DNA of 64,000 nucleotides from Kitasatospora indigofera (GCF_014655955.1 NZ_BNBO01000022.1:62001-126000); one strand, 5' to 3'; shown: positions 8,086 through 16,630, numbered from the stretch's first letter. Translations and numbers: made by a program. The notes: a model not told the origin generated them from the letters alone.

Positions 8086-8772
8086 ATGCGTCTGCTGCTC
8101 ATCCGCCACGGCGAGACCTTCTCCAACCTCGGCCGCCTGCTGGACACCGCCCGGCCCGGCGCCGAGCTGACCCCGCTCGGACAGCGGCAGGCCGCCGCGC
8201 TGCCCGCCGCCCTGGCCGAGGAGGACCTCGGCCTGCTGTACGTATCCACCCTGGTCCGCACCCAGCAGACCGCGGCGCCGCTGGCCGCCGCGCGCGGGCT
8301 GGAGCCGCTGGTCCGGGACGGCCTGCGGGAGCTCTCGGCCGGGGACCTGGAGCTGCGCGGGGACGAGGCGGCGGGCGTGCTCTACATGCGGACGGCCTTC
8401 GCCTGGTCGGCCGGTGACCTGGAGCTGCGGATGCCCGGTGGCGAGAGCGGCGCGGAGGCCCTCGCCCGGCTGGACGAGGTGGTGGCCGAGGCCGCCGCGT
8501 CGGGCGCCGGCACGGTCGCCATGGTCAGCCACGGCGCCGCCATCCGGATGTGGGCGGCCGCCCGGGCCGAGAACGTGGACGTGCCCTTCGCGGCCCGGCA
8601 CCCGCTCGACAACACCGGCGTGGTGGTGCTGGACGGCAGCCCCGAGGACGGCTGGAAGGCGCTGTCCTGGATGGGCTCCCCGCTGGGCGGCCCCACCCGT
8701 CCGGACCAGGTGGCGGACAGCCCGGCCGGCCGGCCGGTCACCCCGGCGCCGGCCCCGCCCCCGCAGGGCTGA
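8086..8772 (+). CDS. Histidine phosphatase family protein
   Basis: A 228-residue phosphoglycerate mutase-like enzyme. The catalytic RHGET is at residues 7-11, the second conserved Arg in STLVRTQQTA, Glu in the DGLRELSAG stretch and the second catalytic His in AMVSHGAAIR. It should transfer phosphate through a phospho-histidine; the substrate is unknown. A Pro-rich tail of about 30 residues follows the domain. The last 35 bases overlap the end of the convergent small gene on the other strand. Confidence 0.88.
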   Translation: MRLLLIRHGETFSNLGRLLDTARPGAELTPLGQRQAAALPAALAEEDLGLLYVSTLVRTQQTAAPLAAARGLEPLVRDGLRELSAGDLELRGDEAAGVLYMRTAFAWSAGDLELRMPGGESGAEALARLDEVVAEAAASGAGTVAMVSHGAAIRMWAAARAENVDVPFAARHPLDNTGVVVLDGSPEDGWKALSWMGSPLGGPTRPDQVADSPAGRPVTPAPAPPPQG

Positions 8773-9112
8773 TCCGCGCCTCCCCGGCGTCCGGCGGCGC
8801 CGGCCGGCGGGAGGGCCCGAGCACCCGGCGCCCGTCCTCCGGGGCCGGCGCCAGCAGCTCCACCCGCACCTGGACGGGCGGCCGCCCGGCCGCCGCGATC
8901 TCCCCGGCGAACACGCACGCCCCCTCGAAGGGCCGGTCCGCGCCGAGCGCCCGGAGCAGGTAGGCACGGACGGGTGCCAGCACCTGGGGGAGGGTCTGCG
9001 GCCCGCCGGCGGGCAGCATCTGCTCGACGGTGTCCAGGAGCCCCGCCGTCCCCGCGTCCGCCCGGGCCAGCTCCTGCGCGATCCGTGGCCACCGCCCGGC
9101 CCGCCCCCTCAT
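8738..9112 (-). CDS. Small hypothetical protein coupled to RsbW-like ATPase
   Basis: A 124-residue protein of no family I recognise. Its first half (RWPRIAQELARADAGTAGLLDTVEQMLPAGGPQTLPQVLAPVRAYLLRALGADRPFEGACVFAGEI) looks helical, the second half contains a VQVRVELLAP strand and a Pro-rich tail. The ATG overlaps the stop of the ATPase gene (ATGA at 9109-9112), so the two are co-translated. Such small proteins are common in WhiJ-type clusters and may be partners of the ATPase or XRE regulator; that role is inference. Confidence 0.6.
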   Translation of the reverse strand: MRGRAGRWPRIAQELARADAGTAGLLDTVEQMLPAGGPQTLPQVLAPVRAYLLRALGADRPFEGACVFAGEIAAAGRPPVQVRVELLAPAPEDGRRVLGPSRRPAPPDAGEARISPAGAGPAPG

Positions 9113-9612
9113 GCCGTACCCGGCCCTGCCGGCGTCAGCGCCGCGACGGTGTCCGACGTTCCGGTCACGGCCCCGGCCGGCCCGGCCGGGGTGCACTCGA
9201 ACCAGACGAACTTCCCGATCCCGCCCGCTCTCGGGCAGCTGCCCCAGCCGTCCGACAGCTCCCGGACCAGCAGCAGCCCCCGGCCCGCCTCCGCGTCCGG
9301 CCGGGCAGGCGCGGGCTCCGGGACGGGCCGCTGCGGGCTCGCGTCGTGCACCTCCACCCGCAGCCGGTCCGCCTCCAGCGCGAACCGCACCTTCACCAGC
9401 CGCCCGGCCGGCACCCTGGCGTGCTCCACCGCGTTGGTCACCAGCTCGCTGAGCAGCAGCTCGCCCACCTCGGCGAACCGCTCCCCGCCCGCGAAGCCGC
9501 CCAGGTAGGTCCGCAGCAGCAGCCGCGCCACCCCCGGTGACCGCCGGTGGCGCGGCAGCCAGCAGGAGTACTCCCCCTCCACGGTCGTCGGTCGGTCGAG
9601 TGTCTCGGCCAT
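9109..9612 (-). CDS. RsbW-like ATP-binding protein (HATPase_c_2)
   Basis: A 167-residue GHKL ATPase of the anti-sigma/serine kinase type. The N-box is ELLLSELVTNAVEHAR, the G1 region VEVHDASPQRP and the G2-like GRGLLLVRELSDGWGSCP. Such proteins in actinomycetes bind sigma factors or anti-anti-sigma factors and accompany WhiJ-type regulators. The ATG at 9612 is selected by GGAGGTGGGCCC just upstream. It is divergent from the XRE regulator and co-translated with the following small gene. Confidence 0.83.
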   Translation of the reverse strand: MAETLDRPTTVEGEYSCWLPRHRRSPGVARLLLRTYLGGFAGGERFAEVGELLLSELVTNAVEHARVPAGRLVKVRFALEADRLRVEVHDASPQRPVPEPAPARPDAEAGRGLLLVRELSDGWGSCPRAGGIGKFVWFECTPAGPAGAVTGTSDTVAALTPAGPGTA

Positions 9613-9700
9613 GGGCCCACCTCCGGTGTACGAGCTGCCGACATGCGCCCCACAGGGCGTGCGCGACCGTGGACGGGCGCGCACGCTCACGCAGAGCGAG

Positions 9701-9716
9701 GGAACAATCGCGTTCC
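9701..9716. promoter_or_regulatory. Candidate XRE operator
   Basis: Inverted repeat GGAAC-N6-GTTCC, within looser outer GAGC/GCTC matches, between the divergent ATPase and XRE genes. A TAGCGT -10-like box at 9742-9747 lies between it and the XRE start. Confidence 0.45.
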
Positions 9717-9775
9717 GCTCACAAGCATCGGTGCCCGGAGGTAGCGTGACGAGCGATCAAGGGTGCCAAGGTCCA

Positions 9776-10750
9776 ATGTCACTACGGGGGTTGGCTGTGC
9801 CGCGTCCCAGGCCCGACACGGGTTCGACCATCAGTTCGGCCGTGCTGTTCGGCGGCGAGTTCCGCCACGCCCGTGAGGCGGCCGGCTACTCCCAGGCCGG
9901 ACTGGCCAAACTCCTGCACTGCGACCGGACGCTCATCACCCGGATCGAGAACGGCGGCCGGATCCCGCAGGAGAAGTTCATCAAGCAGTGCGACGAGGTG
10001 CTGCTGATGGGCGGCGTCCTGATCCGGATCTGGAAGCGGGTCGACTGGTACGCCGAGGTCGAACACCCCGACTGGTTCCAGCGCTTCGCACAGATGGAGG
10101 CGGAGGCGGTCGCGATCCGCGCCTACCAGGTGTCCCGCATCTACGGCCTGCTGCAGACCGAGGAGTACGCCCGTGCGCTCTTCACGCGCGGCGCGGCCGC
10201 CGGGAACCCCGACCTGATCGAGGAGCGGGTGGCGGCCCGAATGAGTCGGCAGCACCGCTTCCTCGCCGACGACGGCCCGCTGCTGGTGGTCGTGCTGGAC
10301 GAGAGCGCGATCCGGCGGAACGTCGGTGGGCCGGCCGTGATGCGTGGCCAGCTGGAGCATCTGTTGGAGGTGTCCCGGCGTCCGAACATCGCCATTCAGG
10401 TGGCGCCGTTCGAGTCGGCCGACCTGGCCCCGCCCAAGACCTCGATGACCTTCATCAAGCTTCCTGACGGACATGAGTGGGTCTATTCCGAGAGTCTGGG
10501 GCGAGGGCACTTCAGCGACGATCCGTCAGTGCTGGTCCGTCACGCGCAGATCTATGATGTGCTGCGGACTGACGTACTCTCGGGCCGAGAGTCGACTGCC
10601 TTGATCACCAGTGCGATGGAGGGGTACAGCGCCCATGACGAATCTCGATCTCAACACGGTGACCTGGCGCAAGAGCAGCTACAGCGGGGACGACGGCGGC
10701 GAGTGCATCGAGGTGGCCCCCGGATTCCCGGGCCTCGTCCCCGTACGTGA
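9776..10750 (+). CDS. XRE family regulator, WhiJ-like (DUF5753)
   Basis: A 324-residue protein. The helix-turn-helix is in REAAGYSQAGLAKLLHCDRT...ITRIENGGRIP (residues about 38-70); the rest is the DUF5753 ligand-binding-like domain with WFQRFAQMEAEAVAIRAYQ and FESADLAPPKTSMTFIKLPD. Family members such as WhiJ act with DUF397 partners in development and antibiotic control. The start at 9776 follows AAGG by six bases. The final 38 residues (from HDES) are Arg-rich and are read out of the overlapping DUF397 gene, unlike the usual family end near TSAMEGYSA. Confidence 0.85.
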   Translation: MSLRGLAVPRPRPDTGSTISSAVLFGGEFRHAREAAGYSQAGLAKLLHCDRTLITRIENGGRIPQEKFIKQCDEVLLMGGVLIRIWKRVDWYAEVEHPDWFQRFAQMEAEAVAIRAYQVSRIYGLLQTEEYARALFTRGAAAGNPDLIEERVAARMSRQHRFLADDGPLLVVVLDESAIRRNVGGPAVMRGQLEHLLEVSRRPNIAIQVAPFESADLAPPKTSMTFIKLPDGHEWVYSESLGRGHFSDDPSVLVRHAQIYDVLRTDVLSGRESTALITSAMEGYSAHDESRSQHGDLAQEQLQRGRRRRVHRGGPRIPGPRPRT

Positions 10751-10859
10751 CTCCAAGGACCCGTCCGGTCCGGCGCTGGTCTTCCCGGCCGCCGCCTGGC
10801 AGTCCTTCGTCGCGGGCGTCCGGGCCGGGGACTTCCCGGACTTCCCCGCCGGCTGCTGA
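10635..10859 (+). CDS. DUF397 domain protein
   Basis: A 74-residue member of DUF397, recognised from WRKSSYSGDDGGECIEVA and VRDSKDPSGPALVFPAAAWQSFV. These proteins are encoded next to WhiJ-like regulators and are thought to antagonise or modulate them, similar to an antitoxin-regulator relationship. Its first 116 bases overlap the XRE reading frame in another phase, an unusually long overlap. Confidence 0.9.
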   Translation: MTNLDLNTVTWRKSSYSGDDGGECIEVAPGFPGLVPVRDSKDPSGPALVFPAAAWQSFVAGVRAGDFPDFPAGC

Positions 10860-10878
10860 GCACGACCGCAGAGCGACG

Positions 10879-10905
10879 GCCCGGCCCGGCGATGCCGGGC
10901 CGGGC
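10879..10905. terminator. Bidirectional terminator
   Basis: A 12-bp perfect stem (GCCCGGCCCGGC and its complement) with a GAT loop, placed between the convergent DUF397 gene and the CHAT-partner gene. Confidence 0.75.
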
Positions 10906-10914
10906 ACCTGCGTC

Positions 10915-11607
10915 TCAGGGCTTCACGATCCCCGAGGCCTTGCGGACGATCCGGCGCTTCCCGAGCAGGGGGACGGTCCCCAGCAGGCCGCCGACCGTGA
11001 CCTTGGCCCGGAGGGTGACCGTCAGCGGCAGTTCGGCCGTCCCGGCCGGGAGCGCGACCAGTGCGCGCAGGTTGCGGTCCACGTGCAGCGGGGTCTCGCC
11101 CTGCTGCAGGAAGTCCCACTGGGCGTAGGAGAATTCCCGTCCGGAGACGGTCAGCCCGGGCAGGAAGACGTCCTGTTCGCGCACCCGTTCGGCGGCCACC
11201 TCGGGAGCCAGCGGGATGAGTTCGGTCTGGAGGGAGAGCCCGCCGCCGTACCGGGTGACGATGTGCACCGGCCGGTCGGCGATCTCACCGTCGGGGCTGA
11301 GGTCCAGCACCGTCCCGTCCTCGGGCAGGTCGACGGTGAGCCTGACCCAGGCGAGCTTCACGTCGGGGTGCCGGTGGAACGCGCAGCGCAACGACAGGTC
11401 GACGAGGGTCTGCGGCGGGGGCGTGTGCTCCACCCAGACGCTGGGCAGGGCCCGCAGGGCGAGCCGGCTGCGACGGGCGAGCAGCACCGCCTCGTCGTCC
11501 AGGTCGATGTCCTCGGCCTCCGAGTCCCCGGCCCGCTCCTCCAGGGCGCCGGTGTCGAGCTCCAGCGGGATGTCCTCGTCCCACTGCTCCAGGGGTTCTT
11601 CGAGCAC
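10915..11607 (-). CDS. Hypothetical partner of CHAT protein
   Basis: A 230-residue protein of no known family. Residues 1-45 are strongly acidic (DEDIPLELD, AEDIDLDDE); residues 50-200 alternate short hydrophobic strands (VWVEHT, LRCAFHRHP, VKLAWVRLTVDLP, VHIVTRYGGGLSLQ, LVALPAGTAELPLTVTLRAKV), suggesting a beta-sandwich, and a basic tail (LLGKRRIVRKASGIVKP) closes it. The GTG start has GAGGAG five bases upstream. It follows the CHAT gene by 83 bases on the same strand, so the two probably form a unit; it could be a substrate, inhibitor or adaptor of the CHAT protein. Confidence 0.7.
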   Translation of the reverse strand: MLEEPLEQWDEDIPLELDTGALEERAGDSEAEDIDLDDEAVLLARRSRLALRALPSVWVEHTPPPQTLVDLSLRCAFHRHPDVKLAWVRLTVDLPEDGTVLDLSPDGEIADRPVHIVTRYGGGLSLQTELIPLAPEVAAERVREQDVFLPGLTVSGREFSYAQWDFLQQGETPLHVDRNLRALVALPAGTAELPLTVTLRAKVTVGGLLGTVPLLGKRRIVRKASGIVKP

Positions 11608-11690
11608 GCTCTCTCCTCGTTCGACGGATCGGCTGTTCCCGGTGGGGTGGATCTGGCGCGTGCACCGGACGCGGTCCGGCGGGCCGGTGG

Positions 11691-14600
11691 TCAGGCCCAG
11701 TCGCCCACCAGGACGAACGCGCCCCAGTGGTAGAGGTGTTCCAGCTTCCCGCCGGGTGTCCGGAACGTCTCCGCCGCCGCGTGGTGCAGGGCCAGGGCGG
11801 GGGCGTCACCGGTGGCCAGCTTCCGGTGGAAGGCGGTGAGCAGATCGCGGGAGGAGGAGTCGGCCACCCGCCACTGGCTGACCAGGACGGACCGGGCGCC
11901 GCCGAGCAGCAGCGCCCTCGGCAGCCCGACCGGCTCGTCCCCGGCCCGCTGCTCGTTGACGCCGGTCTCGCAGCCGCTGAGCACCACCGTTCCCGCCCTG
12001 ATCCGGCGGCCGACCAGGTCGGCGGCCCGCACCGGACCGTCGGACAGGTGCACCCCGCGCTCGAAGCCGCTGCCGGTGGTGATCAGGCCGTGGCCGGCCA
12101 GATGCACCAGCCCGGCGGTCTCCAGGGCTCCGAGCAGGGCGGCCCGGGTGGCCGGCTCGCCGGTGACGGCCGGTACGCCGAGCAGTCCGGCCACGGCCGC
12201 GCCCTCCGCCACGGCGTGCGGCAGGTTCCGCTGCGGATCGGCGAGCACGCTCGCGCCACCGGCCCGCGAGGCCGGACCACGGGCGTCCCGCCGCAGCAGG
12301 TCGGCGAGCACGGAGCTGCTGGGCACCTGGACGACGGGGTTGCGCAGCAGCAGCGGGACGCCGTCCACGGGCAGGGTGTGCAGGGGCAGGTCGTGCAGCG
12401 GTCCGTGCGGGACCAGCACCACCACGTCCCCGGGCTGCGTCCAGGAGGCCAGCGGCCCGACCAGGCCGGCGAACCGTACCCAGGTGCGCAGCGCCCCGTC
12501 GCCCATCGTCCGCACTTCGCCGGAACGGTGGAAGGTGCTCGCGGTGAACCGGCGCAGCCTGGCCAGGTCGATGTCGATCACCTCCACCCGGGGCTGCTCC
12601 CAGTCGTGCCGCAGCCCGAGCAGCAGGAGCCCGGTCGGCGAGCTGCGGTACTGGGCGACCACCAGTCGCTGCCCGCTGCGCTCGAACTCGGCGGCCAGCG
12701 CGGCCCGCAGAGCCGGCCAGGTCACCGCCTCGGCGGCCGCCGGGGTCTCGACGGCAGGGCTGCCGCCGGTCGCGCCGCCTTCGGTCACGCCGCCGTCCGT
12801 GGCGCCGTCCCGGCCGAGGGCGGCCAGCCCGTCCAGCAGGGCGCGGCTCTTGGCCCGCTCCAGCCAGTACAGGGCCGTGGCGGAGTCGCCGAGCCGGTGC
12901 CAGTGCAGTTCGAAGGCCGAGCGGTACAACTCGCCCTTGTCGTGGGCCGAGGCGATCCCGGCCTCCTGGGCCCGGACGGGAGCCGTGCCGGGGGTCGAGG
13001 TGGCGATCCGGAGGGTGTCGGCCTCGGCCGCCGCCTCGGTGAGCAGCCGCCCGGCCTCGGCCCAGCGCTTCCGCTGCTCCGCCGGGATCCGGTCGCCCGA
13101 CTCCAGGGCGCAGACGGCCCGGTGGAAGAGCAGGCGCCACCCGTCGCCGGTCATCCCCGCGGTCGTGAACAACCGCTGGGCCTCGGCGAAGCGGGCGTCC
13201 GCCCGGTCGTAGCGGGCCGGGTCCGTCCGGGCCTCCGAGAGCAGCAGGATGCCCTGGTAGCCGAGGGTGAAGGCGAGCGTCGGCCCGAGCCCCGCCGCCC
13301 GGCCGACCTCCTCCGAGCAGGCCAGCCAGTACTCCGCGGCCGGGGCGTCCAGCCGGAAGAAGGCCGCCTGTCCGCGCTGCTGGAGCGCGGTGGCGAGGTG
13401 GTCGAGGGCCTCCAGGGTCCGCAGCGGCAGCAGCAGGTCGACCGCCTCGCCGAACAGCGCCTCGTACTCGGCCGTCCGGTCGACGCCGCCCGGGCCGGCC
13501 GCATCCACCGACCGGCGGGCGATCGTCCAGGCGAGCAGGCCCAGGCAACGGGCCCGGTCCATCGGGTCGCCGATGGTGCCGGCCACCTCCGCGCCCCGGC
13601 GCAGGCACTCCTCGGCCGCGTCCGGGTCGTCGCCGGCCAGCAGGCCGCTCAGCGAGAGGTAGACCTGCGGCAGCAGCCCGGACACCCCGGGCCGGGCCTC
13701 CAACTCCTCGGCGCAGGAACGCAACAGCGCGGTCGCCTCGCCCGTCAGTCCCATCACGGCCAGCGCGGAGCTACGGACCACGCGCAGGCCCACCGGGTCG
13801 CCGAGGGCGCCCGCGGACCGGGCGGACGTCAACTCCTGCGCCTCCCCGAGGCGGCCGTCACGCAGGGCGGTGTCGGCCACGTCCATCGCCAGCCCGTCGG
13901 CGGCGAAGCCGTTGCCCAGCCGGGCCGAGACCGCCGCCGCCTCCTCGTGCGCCCGGGCCCGGCCGGGCCCGTCGCCCGTGCGGGTGTGGAACATCACCAG
14001 GTCCTGCCACAGGGCGAGTTCGTCACTGTCGACCCCGTGCTCCCGGAGCAGCACGGCCGCCTGCTCGGCCTGCGCCACGCCCTCCGGCGCCCCGTGCGCG
14101 AGCAGCAGCCGCGCGCCCGTCGCGGTCGCCTGCGCCGTGGCGGTCACCACACCGGCGGCGGTCAGGGCCTCGGTGGCGAGGTCGCACTCCCGGGTCAGCG
14201 CCTCCAGCTCGTTCCCCGCGGGCCCGTTGCTCTCCGGCTCCGGGCCCACCCGGTCGTCCGCCGGCGGCGTTCCGCCGCTCCCGAGGGCGGCGAACCACTC
14301 CCGGAGCGCGCCCTCGGCGAGCGCGAAGCGGGCCTCGGCGATACGCAGGTCGTCCCCCTGGGCGACGGCCGCCGCGTGCTCGGCCCGCAGCAGTGCGCGG
14401 GCTCCGGCGTGGTCGCGCAGGTACCCGGCGGAGACGAATCGCGCCGCCCGGCGCGTGGTCCGGCCGGCCTCCCGGCCCAGGCCGGCCTCGCGGTACGCGG
14501 CCGAGGCCCGCTCCCACTGCGCCACGATCGGCGCCGCCGCGTCGAGCGGTCCGCCCTGGAGGAGGAACTCCAGGGCCATCGCCTGCGCCTGCAGCTCCAG

Positions 14601-15044
14601 GGCGAGCGCGGCCGTGCCCGGCCGGGGCGTCGAGGCTGCCACCGCGCTTGCGTGCGCGTGCAGTTCGGCGAGCATCCGGGGACGCTCGTCGTCCGGTGTG
14701 TCGAGCACGACCGCCAGCCGTCCCCAGAGACCGGCCGGACCGTCCTCGGGGAAGTACGCCCGGCCGGAGCGGGCCGCCTTCGCGGCCGTGCGGAACGCGC
14801 CGCGTTCGATCCGCCCCCGGAGCAGCAGCACGAAGGCCGCCTCGTCGGCCGGGGCCTCCGGGCCCGCCCGGCTCGCGTCCGGGGCCGGTCCGTCGGCCGG
14901 TTCGTCCGCCGGTCCCTCGGCCGGCTCCCCGGCCGCCGCGACGCCGGGTGGACAGCGGAGCGCCGCCCACGCCTCCAGGTCCTGGTAGCGCTTGGTGTCG
15001 AGCAGGCCCTGCCCGTCTCCGCCCACCCCGGAAATCTTCGGCAC
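11691..15044 (-). CDS. TPR-like repeat and CHAT domain protein
   Basis: A 1117-residue protein. Residues 60-750 are alpha-helical repeats (recurrent Leu/Ala-rich pairs such as AALLREHGVDSDELALWQDL) matching degenerate TPRs; residues about 790-1117 are a CHAT caspase-like domain with the His in LVHLAGHGLI (about His985) and the Cys in VVLSGCETG (about Cys1025), then the family-end signature GGARSVLVSQW and YHWGAFVLVGDW. CHAT proteins are separase/caspase-clan proteases, often effectors in conflict or cell-death systems. GTG at 15044 follows GGAGGGGACC. No signal peptide or membrane helix is seen. Confidence 0.88.
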   Translation of the reverse strand: MPKISGVGGDGQGLLDTKRYQDLEAWAALRCPPGVAAAGEPAEGPADEPADGPAPDASRAGPEAPADEAAFVLLLRGRIERGAFRTAAKAARSGRAYFPEDGPAGLWGRLAVVLDTPDDERPRMLAELHAHASAVAASTPRPGTAALALELQAQAMALEFLLQGGPLDAAAPIVAQWERASAAYREAGLGREAGRTTRRAARFVSAGYLRDHAGARALLRAEHAAAVAQGDDLRIAEARFALAEGALREWFAALGSGGTPPADDRVGPEPESNGPAGNELEALTRECDLATEALTAAGVVTATAQATATGARLLLAHGAPEGVAQAEQAAVLLREHGVDSDELALWQDLVMFHTRTGDGPGRARAHEEAAAVSARLGNGFAADGLAMDVADTALRDGRLGEAQELTSARSAGALGDPVGLRVVRSSALAVMGLTGEATALLRSCAEELEARPGVSGLLPQVYLSLSGLLAGDDPDAAEECLRRGAEVAGTIGDPMDRARCLGLLAWTIARRSVDAAGPGGVDRTAEYEALFGEAVDLLLPLRTLEALDHLATALQQRGQAAFFRLDAPAAEYWLACSEEVGRAAGLGPTLAFTLGYQGILLLSEARTDPARYDRADARFAEAQRLFTTAGMTGDGWRLLFHRAVCALESGDRIPAEQRKRWAEAGRLLTEAAAEADTLRIATSTPGTAPVRAQEAGIASAHDKGELYRSAFELHWHRLGDSATALYWLERAKSRALLDGLAALGRDGATDGGVTEGGATGGSPAVETPAAAEAVTWPALRAALAAEFERSGQRLVVAQYRSSPTGLLLLGLRHDWEQPRVEVIDIDLARLRRFTASTFHRSGEVRTMGDGALRTWVRFAGLVGPLASWTQPGDVVVLVPHGPLHDLPLHTLPVDGVPLLLRNPVVQVPSSSVLADLLRRDARGPASRAGGASVLADPQRNLPHAVAEGAAVAGLLGVPAVTGEPATRAALLGALETAGLVHLAGHGLITTGSGFERGVHLSDGPVRAADLVGRRIRAGTVVLSGCETGVNEQRAGDEPVGLPRALLLGGARSVLVSQWRVADSSSRDLLTAFHRKLATGDAPALALHHAAAETFRTPGGKLEHLYHWGAFVLVGDWA

Positions 15045-15148
15045 GGTCCCCTCCTTCCCCGTGGGCGGAGACTCTACCGGCGGCCGCCGACAGCCGCCGG
15101 GAATCCTCCCGGACCGTGCGCCGGCCGGACCACGCCCGCCCCGACGGT

Positions 15149-15192
15149 CTGAGGCCGCCGTTCCCCGCTACGGAGGGGAACGGCGGCCTCAG
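15149..15192. terminator. 18-bp hairpin upstream of CHAT gene
   Basis: A perfect 18-bp stem with an 8-base loop (stem begins CTGAGGCCGCCG). It lies between the secreted-protein gene and the CHAT gene, both on the minus strand, and would isolate the latter from read-through. Confidence 0.7.
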
Positions 15193-15247
15193 GGGTGAGC
15201 GGGGGCGTCCGCCGGAGCGGCTCGGCGAAGCCCCGCCCCCCGGGGAA

Positions 15248-15284
15248 CCGGACCGGCGGGAGAGCAGCCTTCCCGCCGGTCCGG
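15248..15284 (-). terminator. Terminator of the secreted protein gene
   Basis: A perfect 14-bp stem (CCGGACCGGCGGGA with its complement) and a 9-base loop, starting three bases after the stop codon. With the next hairpin it makes a tandem terminator. Confidence 0.75.
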
Positions 15285-15287
15285 AGG

Positions 15288-15665
15288 TCACTTGTACGAG
15301 GGCAGGTGCCAGTAGCAGCCGATGCCGTCGCCGTCCTTGGTGGCCTCCAGCAGCACCGTCCCGGTCTGCGGGCCGACGATGCCGTCCTGCGGCAGGCTCG
15401 CCCACCGCTGGACGGCCTTGATCGCCCCGTAGGTGTCCTGGCCGAAGTGCCCGTCCTCGGCGACGACGTGGTAACCGGTCTGCCAGTGCAGCAGGTTGGC
15501 GAGGATCTGGGTGCACATGACGCCCTCGTACTCGTTGGGCTTGCCCGGTCCGATGTACGCCTGCCCGGGCTCGGCCTGGGCGCTCCCGCCCAGCGCGCCG
15601 ACACTGGCGAGCGCGACCGCCGCCACCAGGAACACACTGCGTCGCTTGAGGGTCTTGCGGGCCAC
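15288..15665 (-). CDS. Secreted peptidoglycan-binding-like protein
   Basis: A 125-residue protein with a clear Sec signal peptide: basic KTLKRR, hydrophobic SVFLVAAVALASVGALGG and cleavage after AQA. The mature part contains a peptidoglycan-binding-1-like repeat, DGHFGQDTYGAIKAVQRWASLPQDGIVGPQTG, and three Cys or so that could form a disulfide. It may anchor at the cell wall. The GTG at 15665 is chosen because AAGGAG lies eight bases upstream and the signal peptide starts there; longer in-frame extension upstream lacks support. Confidence 0.78.
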   Translation of the reverse strand: MARKTLKRRSVFLVAAVALASVGALGGSAQAEPGQAYIGPGKPNEYEGVMCTQILANLLHWQTGYHVVAEDGHFGQDTYGAIKAVQRWASLPQDGIVGPQTGTVLLEATKDGDGIGCYWHLPSYK

Positions 15666-15838
15666 GAGGAGCTCTCCTTGCTCGGGATCGACCGACGAGC
15701 AGCACTCTTCCGCGCCCCACCAACGGCCCACCAACGCCGCCCCAACAGGGATCGCCGGAGGGCACCGGGTACGGCAACACGCCCGTATTGTCACGATAAG
15801 TGCCGCTACGGTCGGCGGACAGTACTCTCGGCTCGACC

Positions 15839-16565
15839 ATGACAAGCAGGTCGGCGCCCCCGGCCGGGGGCCGGACGGCGGCTTCGAGCGCGGGCAAGAA
15901 GGTGGCGGTGCTGGGCTGGTCGCAGGGCGGCGGCGCGGGGCTGTTCGTCGGCCAGGACTCCCCGGCCTACAGCCCGGGCCTGGACCTGGTGGGGGTGGCC
16001 GCGCTGGCGCCGGCGGCCGACCTCGGCCCGCAGTTCGCCGGCCGCGCCCCGCCCGGTCCGCGCAACGACTCCTCCGAGTCGCACAACGCGGCGCTGCGGA
16101 TCAACGTCTACCGGGGGTTCCTGGCGGCCTATCCGGAGCTGCGCGCCACCGACGCGTGCTCCAGCCTCCCGGCATCCAGGCACTGGAGGGCGACGGGGTC
16201 GCCTGCATCGAGCACTTCGCCGACGTGATCCAGAACAACGTCGGCGACGCGCACCAGCTGGACACCCTGTTCAAGCCGCTGCGCGAGGTGCCGGACAGCT
16301 GGCACCAGCGCTTCCACGAGAACACGCCGGGCTACGTCAGCACCGTCGCGCCGGTGCTGGTCATGCAGGGGACGGCCGACACCGTGATCAACCCCCACTC
16401 CACCGAGCAGTACATCAGGCGGGCCTGCGGGTTCAGCCAGCCGGTGGAGTACACGACCTACGAGGGCGCGACCCACAACACGATCCCGTTCGAGGCGCGC
16501 AGCAGGAGTACCTGTCCTGGATCGCCGACCGGTTCGCCGGGAGCTGGGCCCCGTCGAACTGCTGA
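15839..16565 (+). pseudogene. Decayed alpha/beta hydrolase (secretory lipase-like)
   Basis: Remnant of a lipase-like hydrolase spread over three frames. The nucleophile elbow VAVLGWSQGGGAG (15900s) is in one frame, HFADVIQNNVGD through VLVMQGTADTVINP (acid residue) and ATHNTIPFE (His) in a second, and QEYLSWIADRF to the TGA at 16563 in a third. Frameshifts fall near 16155-16175 and 16495-16505, and the N-terminal half, including the signal peptide, is missing. The three pieces are colinear, so this was one gene of roughly 400 codons. Confidence 0.78.
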
Positions 16566-16574
16566 CGGCGCGAC

Positions 16575-16604
16575 GGCCGGGCGGGCCCACGGGCCCGCCC
16601 GGCC
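16575..16604. terminator. 14-bp convergent hairpin
   Basis: Perfect stem GGCCGGGCGGGCCC with its complement around an AC loop, between the hydrolase remnant and the DUF4287 gene on the other strand. Confidence 0.7.
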
Positions 16605-16630
16605 CCGGGCGTTCCGCCGCCGGACACGCC

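Noticed and set aside
11727-15152. A 1141-codon open frame on the plus strand opposite the CHAT gene
   Set aside because: It is rich in Arg, Gly, Pro and Gln in a repetitive pattern typical of antisense frames in high-GC DNA; the minus-strand frame has a coherent CHAT domain.
15288-15845. Longer frame of the secreted protein starting at 15845
   Set aside because: The extra 60 residues are Cys/Arg-rich and non-signal-like; the GTG at 15665 has both a ribosome binding site and a signal peptide.
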